This document shows, piece by piece, positions 37,801 to 49,194 of a DNA stretch of 64,000 nucleotides. Origin of the DNA: Anarhynchus alexandrinus (taxonomy: Eukaryota; Chordata; Aves; Charadriiformes; Charadriidae); the NCBI GenBank assembly GCA_008711295.1, contig VUYV01000016.1, forward strand, positions 1,996,787 through 2,060,786, given 5' to 3'. Under the pieces are notes generated by a model. It saw only the letters and a list, made by a program, of their open reading frames with translations, had not been told where the DNA came from and made no database searches. Within the stretch, counting starts at the first letter, position 1, and each line of letters begins with the position of its first letter. The translations under genes and the position numbers were made by a program.

Positions 37801-39301
37801 CTCAGTGAACCGGGATATTTGCTTTTACTTCCCTCTCAGGTACTTGCCTAGTCTGTAAAAACTATCACACACTTAAATTTTCTTCAATTACACGAGTCAG
37901 AGTAAAATTTAACTTTCAGTTGGTTCGAACTTTGTGGTTCTGACTTAATGAGATGTATCAGCACCAACACAGCTTTCCCTTTCTTGGAAGATTGCTCCCT
38001 CATAGATACCTGAGGTAACTGGGTTTTAATTTAAGGCATATGTATCAATCCGCAAGCTTGTCTCCGTAAAATCTTACTTAAAAAGACAAGTTGCTGAAGA
38101 ATAATGAGCTGAAGTCTGTCCTCTTTAAAAGTCTCCTTAGTAAAATAAGCTCACCTTTAAAAAAAAAAAAATCCCAGAATCCTATTCACAAACCATATTG
38201 GAAATTTAGGGGTGAAGAATTAATTCTGACTGAAAAAAATTTTAGAACCAAGGTTAACACAAAGTAAAATAATTTATGATAAACTTCAAAGTTTTTTTTC
38301 CAGAGTTTGAACTATACCATTTTACTAAAAACTGGCTTTTAAATAAACTAAATAGTTGGGTTTCAAGCCACTGGTTCCAAACATCTACAGAAATATAGAT
38401 GAAAATATCTATAGCTGAGAGATTGTCCATAAAATTTTAATTTGAAAAAATATATAGATTTTCAACAAGAAGACATTTCCTGTCAACATCTTCAACAAGG
38501 TCTATTTAAAAGGTAGAGGATCTTGGTGAATCTTAACAGGATTAAACATAACCAGTATACAGAAACTGCGGAGGAATACTCTGGCTTTATGACTAACGTC
38601 TGCCTTAATGATTAAAAAACCCAGTAAAACAGACCCCAGATCAGGATTTTCACAGGGATATCACAGAAAGTACAGAAACCTTCAGGAAATCTACCCCTGC
38701 TTCAGGTAGCCAGAGAGTAAATTCAGATTTTTCAAATCATACTATGTAATAATGCATGTCAGCATTAGTAACTGCTTTATGCGAGTGTTGAGTTGAATTT
38801 ATCAAAATGTTCAAGTGGCACATTTCCCTCCATCATAGCCCCACATGAGGTTTCTGATAGAAAAGTGATGAAATGCACCACCTCATCCCTAGGGAGAGGC
38901 GGCAGAAATACCTTTTTGAGTTCAGGGCATACTTTGTGCTCCCTTTGCTGAAGATGTCACAAGTACCTCTAGAACTTAAAGGACAACTCTCAGTGGCAGG
39001 GCAGTATCAATATCCACTGATTCACACAGAAGAAATAAAAAACAGAACCACTATCTCTGCTCTTCTGCCCCAAAGCAGATATCTTGAGCAAATAGGGTAG
39101 GGAGGCACTGAAACTAACTTAGCAGTGGACTTGAGTTGGTAGCTTTTTTTTTACCCTCTCATTGCCCCAAATACAGTTTTATAACAGCTCCTGTGCTGTG
39201 CATATGAACAGCCCTAAAGAGATGTTTCCATGAGCATCCTGAAAAGAGCACTGAAGTTGGATCCATGTCCTATTTCTGTTGGGTAGTATTGCATGCTTTA
39301 C

Positions 39302-39330
39302 CTTCTTTTTCTTTTTTCTTTTTTTTTTTT
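39302..39330. repeat. T-rich low-complexity tract
   Basis: CTTCTTTTTCTTTTTTCTTT continuing into a T-run of ten, followed by AAACATCC. Similar homopolymer tracts occur at 42262-42274 and 45354-45371. None is attached to a recognisable processed gene copy. Confidence 0.75.
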
Positions 39331-39479
39331 AAACATCCACTGTGCCTTTCCACTTTAGTTTTTATTCTGATCCAGCCCTCTGCTGTCTTGACATTCAGGT
39401 GCTCTTCAAAAATCCATCACTGATTTCCTTGTAATCCTTACACAAAATGGACAATATGCTAAGGAAAACTGCCTTGCAA

Positions 39480-39850
39480 AGTTGCCAAAAGAGCAATTCC
39501 AATCTAATTAGGAGTTCGTACTGCTTCAGTGAAAGCAGCACAAACACTGTTAATATTCACTGCAGCTGCTTTGTCAATAACTCCCAGTGAATCCTCCAAT
39601 TTATAAGAAAAATCAGGAAACTATTGGATTCTATGACACTGATAGATCTATCAGTATTCATTGCCCCTATCCTCTGCAACACAAGGCACAAATGCCAATA
39701 ACTCTAACAGTCCCTTAAATGCTGAAGGATCATTATTAAAGTGTGCTTGGCATCCCTGGTCATTAATTATAATCTTGTGCACATATGCAGTGTGATTGCA
39801 GGAAATAATCAGCTTTGTCTGCCAAATTGGCAACATTTAGAAACTAATTT
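39480..39850. promoter_or_regulatory. Possible conserved non-coding block with GATA palindrome
   Basis: This non-repetitive stretch has a dense set of transcription-factor-like words. They include CTAATTAG (homeodomain), the perfect 18-bp palindrome ACTGATAGATCTATCAGT at 39638-39655 with a GATA core (TGATAG) on each strand, and CATTAATTATAAT. TGCCAAATTGGCA (39820-39832) carries two everted NFI-like half sites. No transposon signature is recognised. Enhancer function and evolutionary conservation are inferred only. Confidence 0.35.
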
Positions 39851-39854
39851 GTTA

Positions 39855-42800
39855 TGACATACCATCAAAGATATTTAAACAACAAACCCAAAGCTCTGCT
39901 GCACTGCGCACACTGTTAAAATATCAGATCACATCATTAAAAAATAGTTAACATATCCAAGGGGAGGTAATATTTATCCTTGAACCCTGGTTCAAGTGGA
40001 ATTTCCAGAAAGAACAGTTATATCCTTTCTCCCTCTCAGTTCGCAGGAGAGGAAACTCTCTCCAGAGCGATGGATGGACGGGGGGGAGGGAATGACTTAG
40101 ATTACACTACAGACTTGCTGTCAGTCAGGAGCTATTAAACGGCCATTGAATAAATGTTTGCCAAGAGCAAAGCTTACCCAGGATTACCGCACTGTTCAGG
40201 ATGCCTACAGATTCATTTAGAGACTTTAAACTCATATTTATCTGTCTAATTTCTTTTATAGCCCCTGTTGCCATTCTCATCCACCTAGCCCCCACCACCA
40301 CCACCACCACTTTGCCAGCAGAGGCATGTGAACACCTACAGCCCCCTCCAGTCTCACAGCTGGGATTGAAGTAAAGGTGTGTTGTGGGGAGGGGAATGTC
40401 TCTGCCCCCCATCTCTGCTAGAACCATCAGAGGAGCTTCCCACTGCCTCCCAGCCCAGAGGAACCTGAGCTCCCCAGCAAACTCCTGGCTGCTAAAATGT
40501 TAACCTTCCCCACACCCTCTTCCAATTTCAACCTGTTTTAACTCCTGCTCACTAGACAGGATTTTTTTAAACTTATTTGGTTTCTTCATATTGGCCAGGA
40601 CAACGACAGCCTCTGCAAACCACCTGAAGGAAATAGAGGCACTCCCATAAAACCCCTTTGTGCTGCTGTCTCAGAAGACCAATTCCTGCTCACGCAGGAT
40701 GCAAATCCTGCAGTTAGGACTTTTCCTCTGGGCAGCGTTCAATGTCCTCTGAGGAGAACCAGAGAGCTACACTGCAGATTTTCTGCAACAGATAGCACCA
40801 AAGCTGTTGATATTTAAGCTCTGGACCAGCAGGAAAACCAACGCCGATGCTGCAGGACTTATGCTAGTCCTAGGAAAGGTCTAGGCTGTGCAACAGGTTT
40901 GCATCAGAGAGGTGAGAGACTCTAGGTGTCCTGAACATCCATCTGTTAGGGGTGAGCTGTCAATCTGTGGACTATTCTGCCATGAAACCCAGAAGAGAAG
41001 GTGCCATTTAAAGAGCACTAGAATAAGGGGTACAAAATGATGGCAACCAAATCAGCTTTAAAACTTCCAAGACTCCAGAACAGGAACTTGCAACGGAGTG
41101 TATGAGACTTATGGAAAATTCAAGGGCTTGCCACACTCACATGTATATCAGAAGGAGCAAACCACCTCATCATGTTACGTGCATATGTAATATGATTTTT
41201 TTCCTCAGATCTATAGTCAGAGTATTAAAACATGCATCAAAATAAAACCAGAAATTAAATATTGAGCTATGCTTTCATCCAGGAAACAAAACTTTTTTTT
41301 TTCCCGATAAATGACGAGAATGATTTAAAAATGGCAAAGCAGATCACTTGTGTAACATTTCTTAAAGAAAAGAATTGTTTCTAAATTGAAATAGGGCTAT
41401 AGTTCTTATTAAGAGAGCTAAATATGACGCTTCTCCCTAGAGTAAGAAGCTGAACTTGCATATATTTCTGAAGTATTTTCTGACACTTTTTCCTCTACAT
41501 GCTGTTTTCTTCAGTGCATTTTATTGGTTATGTCCCCTCCCGTAGCAGGAGTCCATCAGCCCAGTTAAAGCTGAGGATGGAAAATAAAAGGAGAACTGAC
41601 AAGTGCAAAACACTTAACCGATGTGATTGCTTCTCCAGTCTTACAATAATGACTGTTTACTCTGGGAGACTGTACTTCAACAGAATATTTTGTTTAGTTT
41701 ATGTGACAATTTCCTACTCCTTCCCCATGTTTTCTCAGAATCCAGCATTCCATATTATTGAAACAGCAGTTAAGAAATCACAGTTTTGTGCAAATCCATT
41801 TCACCAGCTTCTCAATTGCTGTCATCAGCCACTGAACAATAACATCTTTTATTTTCTTTCTCATGGTATTTTGTAGCTGGTAACTAATTTAATAACAAAG
41901 TCTTTCAAAATGTTTGAAAAGAACTGAGATTTTTTTTCCTTAAGTAATTAATGTTACATACATTTCTTTACCACACAGTTTTGACATCTATGGGTCCCAA
42001 GGATACTTCTTGAAATAGGAAGTAATAAAATTATCTCAAATCTATTGTCATGGAAAGATAAGTTGTATCAAAAGATACATCAGACTATTAATACCTATTA
42101 TATCAATATTCTTTAAATGTTTCCATATTTTCCAGGAAAAATAATAGATATGAATTTCTAATTAGCACCTTAAAAATGAAACAAATATTTTCTACATAAC
42201 TATCTATTTCACTATAGTATTAACATTTAACCTTTCAAATGAGTAACTTGTATAGCATTACTTTTTTTTTTTTTAATTTCATATCATATTGTGAACAAAC
42301 TATAGCCCAAACCAGCCCAAAACAAGGACATCAGTAAAGCCTATTCTTTGAGATGTTGCAATATCTCCAGAGATAAAATTTTGAGCTTCCCATTAGGATA
42401 AGCATTTAACTAAAGCTTTTCATATAAATGGTGTAAGATCACAAAAGTACCGCACTGTGTGTAGGGTTCAATACAGTGTTCTTAAAAAAAAACAGATGGA
42501 GAGTTCATAATGTCTTTTAATTGGGACACATTTTACCTTGAAAAGTTCTATTACAGTGTACTCCATTAAGGCCAACATTTAAATGACATATAATAATATG
42601 GCTATAATTATTTTCTTCTTTTTCTTATTTTGATAAAAGTTATGCAGCATTTACATAAAGGCCTAAAACACTGGCCTTGGAAACAATGTACTTTCAAACA
42701 AACCATTTTAAATTAAATGTCCAATGAACAATGCCTTTACACTGGGAACCAAATCAAACATAGTGCAAATTAACAGAAGGCCAACACAGTGCGAAGTTGA

Positions 42801-43150
42801 GGTGCTGTCCCTGTAGCCACACAGATAATGCATTGTAAGGACAGTAACCATTGTTTCCTATGTATTTCAGTAGATTCAACTCCAAAAATGAAATGCTTCA
42901 AGAGAAAATACAGAAGTTATTTAAAGCCGGCTATCTCCAGCTCCACTGAGTTCATTTTGATACTTCCTCACCATGTGGAGTGAAGCTCTAAAGGCAGGAA
43001 TTGCATTGACCTTTATAGCAGAGAAACAGCAAGAGTTCCCTTTCTCAGTGCCAAGCCAACACGATGCCCTGGTGGAACAGAGTAATTACCAGCGCCCATA
43101 ATTCTACTACCAAGTACAAGATGAGAAGGAGGTGGAAAGACTATACATAC
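39855..43150. other. Unique non-coding DNA
   Basis: A locally GC-richer patch (40.0-40.5 kb) contains the CCA repeat. The rest is AT-rich. A 125-codon plus frame at 41499-41876 has no recognisable domain. Confidence 0.55.
40292..40310. repeat. CCA trinucleotide repeat
   Basis: Six perfect CCA units plus one base (19 bp), within a locally GC-richer patch. A minus-strand open frame here gives a valine run, which is a by-product of the repeat. Confidence 0.85.
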
Positions 43151-43154
43151 AAGG

Positions 43155-43480
43155 ACAAGCTCCTTGAGTCCTCATCTCTCTCCTTGCCGAGGCATTATTT
43201 CCAATACTTTAATCACTCTTGTCATTATTCTCTGAACACTCTCCAGTTGTCAATATCCTCTTGAATTATGGAGAGGAAAACTGCATACAAGGAGTATGCC
43301 AGCAGCAGTCACACTAGTGCCAAAAACAGAGGTAGCAGAACCTCTCTTACTCTCTTGAAATTTCTTGGAATGTGAAGAATCTCATTAGCCTTTTTCGCCA
43401 TGGTGTCTCCTCAGACCTCACATCTGCCTGATCATCCACAACAAACCCAGAGATGCATGTTATATCCTCCCACTTCACAC
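43155..43480 (-). mobile_element. Old CR1 LINE fragment, reverse transcriptase C-terminal part
   Basis: In antisense this matches the layout of an old sauropsid CR1 RT region. CTTTAATCACTCTTG and CTCTGAACACTCTCCAG correspond to the ERVQRRATRMIK segment. CACACTAGTGCCAAAAACAGAGGTA and the next block correspond to the VILPLYLALVRP segment. TCATTAGCCTTTTTCGCCATGG corresponds to AKKANEI, and TGATCATCCACAACAAACCC to GVVVDNQ. On the minus strand a 70-codon frame across 43347-43559 includes FVVDDQADVRSEETP, which fits the same stretch. Many substitutions and indels make it non-functional. Its outer limits are uncertain by tens of bases. Confidence 0.68.
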
Positions 43481-44774
43481 ACAGAAACTCCGGATTAATA
43501 TTCTCTTGACTCATGGTTGGAATGGGAAGTATTTCATTACCACCACTTGGTCTGACCACACGGCCGTTCTCCTGCCCAAATACAGAATGGATATACTGGA
43601 AATGGCAGCCTCTTTATTCTACACTGAGAATTTTTCCACTTAGATTCTGTGATGAATCAATGCCCCTGTTAGATTTTCCCTTTTCCTATTAATCTCATAT
43701 CTGATTGCTCCAAGCTCCTAATTTTGTTCCCATTTCCCTTTTTAATTTTCTATAATTCCTACAGCTTATACTAACTGATTTCCCTATTCCATTTGTTTGC
43801 ATCTGTTTTCTCTTGTCTAAGCCAGACAGCTTTATAAAGAGGACCCTTCTCCACTGGGCCTTTGTGGCTTTTGAGGGGTCCTGCTGAAAGGTTTTAGCTC
43901 TTTGTAGTTTCCTTTTCTATTTTAATTCTTCTGCTTGGACAACTGGCTTGGAACCATCTTCAGCTTCATTAATAGCAGCCCTTTTAAAACACAAGATAGT
44001 ATTATTGCTGCAACTTTGTTTAAATGTGGCATCTGTAGTCAAGTTATGGTAACCTACACCAAATCAGCCATTATTTTTTAGTTCTGTGATCATTTTGTCT
44101 GTCATTATGAGGTCTGGCACAGAATTTCATATGTTTGATTTGGTTCTTTATGGCATTGCCTTCTTCACTTCTTTCCTGCAGACTAAACTGCTCATGGTTT
44201 TGCTGTCTTCTTGTTCACATATGCTAGATGTGAAAGGAGCTGGTGACCCATTGGTAGATTATAAACCCATATAGATCTGATTATCTTAGCCGACTTTGAC
44301 TGCACCCATCCCTGATAGCACTTGCTTCTGTTCAATTAAGAGACCCATCTCTTGTCATGGCACCTGATTCCTGATTTGGTTCATGCCAGTAAAAATGAGA
44401 AATAATTACAGAGAAGTCAGAAAGGCTACTTTTGTGCGAAGTCTTTTGTTTAACCCTTCAACATACAACACTTCTTCCAATAAACACTGTTTCCTTTACC
44501 TACGGGCATATGATCTTTGTGTACCACTGAATATTCTCTGATGGGAAGGTACTGCACCACTCTTAATTTTACTATTTCATGTGAATTTGAACTAGGGGCA
44601 AGTACAACACAGTTACCACATCATGTGTCATTTGGCACAATAAACTTCTTGGACTGATATTATGAACAGTTATCACATACATATCCCAACTTGCCCTGCT
44701 TAAATAAGGAAGAAAATAAGAACTCAGCATCCCATTCTTTTAATACCGATGCTGTCAGTGACTTCCCCTTGGAA

Positions 44775-44875
44775 AGATAATACTTATCTAGCAAGTTCAT
44801 AAGGCTGTTGGGAGAATTATTTACTTGTTGTGCTAACATTAATTATCTGAAGTGCTGCATAATGGATCGGTAATG
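44775..44875 (+). mobile_element. MIR-type SINE relic, 3' part
   Basis: GATAATACTTATCTA, TTCATAAGGCTGTTGGGAGA and ATTATTTACTTGTTG followed by GAAGTGCT fit in order the sense MIR 3' half: the stretch with AATAATACCTACCT, CTCATAGGGTTGTTG, GAGGATTAAATGA and AAAGCGCT. The 5' tRNA-like half is not recognisable. This is an old copy identified by eye. Confidence 0.5.
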
Positions 44876-44879
44876 TTTT

Positions 44880-47800
44880 CCTCATTGTCATAATCATGAA
44901 GTATACTTCATTCGCTCACTGCAGAAAATAAATATGTTGAAAAAATAAGATGAGCATTATTTACAACCTGTACAACTTTCCAAATTTAGAAAGAGAAGTC
45001 ATTCTTCTCCACAAGCAAACCATTTTTCCAGAGACACGCAAAATGAAAATATGTTTGTTTCTTACAAATACTGAAGAATAGTCTGAGGATGAAAATATAG
45101 TATACTCTCCCTATAACTACCAGTACTTTTGTATGGGCTCCAGTAACTAGTTAGTAGAAGTCACACAAAATTAGCTGCTCCATTTCTGTAACATATATAA
45201 AATGCTTGTATATTAAAAATCTAGAATTTAAAAAGTCTTTGTCTTGCTCCAGGAATCCTAATGCCTATTTCTTATATCCTTGGGGAAATTAGGAAGCTAC
45301 TAGACAAGTTAATGCTTTGAAGCTGTAATTTAAAAGGTTTTTTAAAAGAAACTCTTTCTTTTTTTTTTTTTCTAAAGAACCTGGCATATTTTAAACAGAA
45401 AATTGTAATAATCATTATGGATATATTGACCTCTCTGTACTCTTAGGCTGGCCACTCAAGTGAAGTAGATTTTAACCAGCTCCCTGTAGGATTCTGTCAG
45501 CTTCCCATGTTTCTGTGCTGTGGCACTTCTTGCATTCATCCTGCAAGTTGCCTAATGCTGTCTTAAGGTTTGACTCACTGAAGAAACACTTTCCCAGATC
45601 ATTTTGTTACATGCTCTGAAGAACTTAACAGGTATCAACACCTAGCCAACTGCAGGTCTGTCTGTAAAAACACTGCACTTCTCTTTGAGGCTATATGAGC
45701 AGACCTTCCAGCTATAGCTTACCATAGTGATGGTGAGAGCTCTAGTGCGGGGAAGCTTTCAGGATTTTAACTACATTGTTTAATTTTTCACTTGATAAAA
45801 TGAACGGGGCCCCATCTGCAATATCATTTGCACTATTGGTCTCACTGATGTAGCTTTCTGATGCTGCTGAGACTTTGAATGATTCAGAAGTCCCTATCTA
45901 AAGCTCTTTGATAGCAATGAGTCAACTGTCAGGCTTTAGATCAGTCCCCAAAGGTGTGATTTTGAGAAAACTGAAGCACAACAGGTATAGCAGAGTCTCA
46001 CATAACACAGTATAATACTACCCTACACTAAATTGTGGTTTAGAAAAAGAAAAAAAAAAAAGCCCCCTTTCTGCAAACCAACTATACCTGAGACACAACT
46101 GAGCTGCACTCAGTGTAGCTTCATAGGTATGAAAAATATCTGGGGCTTTGGCATTATTACAATGAATAATCAGAGGAAGTTTTGGGGAAATACCTTAAGT
46201 TTAAATTTCCTACACAACTGTTCTTTCTTCTTTTCCTTTTAGCTAGGAAATGTTATGTCTCAGCCCATAGCTGAAAATATAGAGAATGAGTTGAAACACA
46301 AAAAGAACTATTTTCTGTACTCTGGAACTAAGCCCATTTGCTGCAACTTTTGCCTCACCTCTAAAGATCTGGCACATTTTTCCTGGATAAACCAAACCAA
46401 AAAGGAAAGATGCGTGTAAATGTGAGAATAGATCATGGATTTGACACTTGTGTCAGTCTAACTGATGCAATTGAGATGTTCTTCCACTGAAATCCTGCAC
46501 TAGGACTGTCAATGTCAGATAAAGAGCTCACATTACTTTCAAGTATAAGAACATAGTTCACAATAAAATTCACTTTGGATTGAAAAACTGCACTTATGTC
46601 CAGGCTGAACCACACAGAAATCAGTTTCTTAATGCTTTATCTCTGATCTGAATGTCAGTTCTCTACACAAGTTATCCCCATTTAAGTCAATAGATTTACC
46701 ACAATAAAAGACAAGTGTCATCCCAGAGGCTCCACTATGTTTATGTATATAAAGACAGAGAAAGAGGGAGAGACTGAATGAATGTACTTTTCTTATCCCC
46801 TTTATATCCACTCACTAATATGCGGAGGTATATAATATCTTTCAAATTCATTTTATAATCTTGGCAAACAAGGCAGTTGTCTTGACGCACAGAGATGTAG
46901 AGTTTGCTGTATGCCCTACACACCAAATGCAAAAGACGGACACAAAACATCTACAGTCTTACGGGATGTTCGGAATCTTTTTTAAAATAAATATGCCTCC
47001 TAACTCAAAAGAAGCAATTTACATACAAATATATTTCCCCAAATATCTCCCTGCTTCCTAAAAGCAGAGGATACAATTATTTCAATGGATGCATTGCTGC
47101 ATGCCTTATTCATAACACGATTTACAAAAGTGAAGTTGGAATTTAAAAGCAATCTAGATACACTTGACTATCTACAAAGATAATGAAGTATTATTTTTAT
47201 TGTTAACATTGCTGATGAAAATGAGATGTTTGGTGATGCAGACCTTCTGTACAAAAAGCCTATAGCTCAGTCATGTAAAACTAGTTCAATTTAAGTAGCA
47301 CTGACATAACTATTTAGCTGCTTCAATGGTTTTCGTCCTCAAAATGCAAAGACGTGGAACACCTTGAAATGAATCTTGATATTTCTTTTTGTTCCTTGGC
47401 AGGATTGCTATCTTTGCATGTTCAATGCCAGACATAAAACTTCCTGTACCTCTGTCGCTGATGAGAACAGTAACAAATGATGACAACCTGACATGAAAGA
47501 AATTGTTTCTAGCACTTCAGGACAGTTCACTTGGCTTAACATCACAACGCGCATCTAGAAAATTAATGATTTACAGTAAGAAAGCAGGTTTTTGACTCCT
47601 TAGTAAATGGAAGACAGCTATGCTTATGTTATAAATAAGAAGTTTTAATCATTAGTATCATTAAAGGATGAAATGTCCCTACAAAGAAAAAACAGAAGTG
47701 GTGAAAACAAATTTGTAGATGGGATCTCCTGCAGTATCTCTTACTAACTATTCAGAAAACCCTTCCTGAAGCTGTACAAATGTTCTGCCCCAGGAAGGTA

Positions 47801-49105
47801 TAGCTCAGCATCAAGGTTAAAGAGAGTGATTCCTTCATAACAGTTTAGTAAGAAATCATAGGATTTAAAAGAGTCATTAAAGCAATCACAGCTTCCCCAA
47901 AACATGAAAGTGTTAGGAAGATGCTTGGAAGAAAGACATTTCAACTTTTTTGAGCACTTCATATGTAATAATTTTACATATTTACATTTATATACATATT
48001 ACATGCACACACACGCATGTACATGCACACACACCCCAAACGCATGTACATACATATATATGTGTACACACATACATACATGGATGTTAATGACATTTGC
48101 TATTAGCAATTGTCTAGGATCTCAATCCTCTGTCAAGACTTCATTATGCTAGGTGTTACACAAATATGAAACACTTTAAAGGGCTTGTAACTGAAATCTA
48201 GGGCAAGGCACAGTATGTGATTACATACAGACAAACAAGAAAGAGCGAAAAAAAAATCCACTGCAATAATACTGGTCAGCTTAATGGGTAGAGGTCTCTG
48301 CACACCAGCTGCCTAGCTGCTGTTAAGTTTATGTGTAATGTCCTGTCACAACAGAGTTTTAAGAGAGGAATTAAAGGAGAACAATAAAATAGTCCTGAAA
48401 ATGTCTAAGAACTCTGCTCCAGCATGATATAAAATTAGCATGAAGTGCCTTTCCTACACCACCCCTTGAAAAAACAGAAACTGTCCTCATCTACTTATAA
48501 TTCTCATGCAAGCACAGAATATCATTGAACCTCAGAGAACCATTTTTAATAAGTAAATTTCTATTAAGTACTAAGATGCAGGACACTTATAAAAATTAAA
48601 CGCCGAATACCCATGAAGACAGCAAAATGACAACGTAACACAGAACTGACAACTCCAGGTCCTTACTGCTGATACTCTTATTTCTGATGATGCTGAACCT
48701 TCTGTTTGTAAATAAGTCATCATCTTTTCACTGACTTATGCCTTGATGACGCTTAACAACTGATTCCTGAAAGCTGTCACTGGTAATATTTAGGGGAGAC
48801 CCTCAGACAAGAGTAAAAGGAAACAGCATTTCTGTTTTGAATGGTTTTGAGATACTTCCACAAAGATGTCACAGCAAAACATCACTCCTCTCTTCCCAGG
48901 AACAAGATGTTCCTGTGGGAAAGGATTTAGTAAGCAATAACAAGAGGACTTTGTGAAATGACTTCATGTGATAATGTTTGTCTAGAAAGAAAAACTTAAA
49001 AGAAAAACGGGCTAGTGAGTCTCTCAGTTCAGCTCATGTTAAGCAAAAGCAGATACCAAATTCGGACTATGACCAACAAAGCAGCTTCCAGCAGAAGCCA
49101 AATAC
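44880..49105. other. Unique AT-rich non-coding DNA
   Basis: Contains the CA/TA microsatellite and homopolymer tracts. Open frames are at most 82 codons and unrecognised. Confidence 0.55.
47986..48082. repeat. CA/TA-rich microsatellite
   Basis: Alternating purine-pyrimidine DNA made of ACATGCACACACAC units (starting at 48001 and 48021), GCATGTACATACATATATATG and ACACACATACATACATG. The array is impure, so probably old. It has the composition that can adopt Z-DNA. Confidence 0.85.
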
Positions 49106-49111
49106 ACATAT

Positions 49112-49190
49112 TCATAGAATCATATAATCATAGAATACCAGGTTGGATAGGACCTCAACGATCATCTGGTCCAACTTTTCTTGGCCAAAA
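49112..49190 (-). mobile_element. CR1 LINE 3' fragment
   Basis: The plus strand carries three copies of the tail unit (TCATAGAATCATATAATCATAGAAT), then ACCAGGTTGGATAGGACCTC and a block ending ATCTGGTCCAACTTTTCTTGG. This is the antisense CR1 3' UTR of the subfamily with the CCAGGTTGGA...TTTCTTGGC form. Similarity stops at an A-run (49187-49197). The piece has only the final 80 bp or so of the element. Confidence 0.9.
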
Positions 49191-49194
49191 AAAA

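Noticed and set aside
39627..39637. GGATTCTATGAC resembling the CR1 terminal repeat
   Set aside because: A single unit without CR1 sequence upstream; it belongs to the unique block with the GATA palindrome.
41499..41876. 125-codon plus-strand open frame
   Set aside because: Low-information translation of AT-rich DNA with no motif.
43347..43559. Minus-strand frame with VVDDQADVRSEETP
   Set aside because: Not a host gene; it is the decayed CR1 reverse transcriptase relic annotated at 43155-43480.
45354..45371. T-run as the antisense tail of a processed pseudogene
   Set aside because: No gene-like sequence adjoins it on either strand. The same holds for the runs at 39302-39330 and 42262-42274.
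45970..46020. GAAAACTGAAGCACAACAGG followed by AGTCTCACATAACACAG resembling the MIR core
   Set aside because: Too many mismatches and no flanking MIR order to support a call.
47986..48082. Microsatellite region as a CRISPR-like array
   Set aside because: Units are dinucleotide-based without unique spacers, and the genome is vertebrate.
48513..48552. CACAGAATATCATTGAACCT resembling a CR1 tail
   Set aside because: Only one tail-like unit and no following CR1 UTR sequence.
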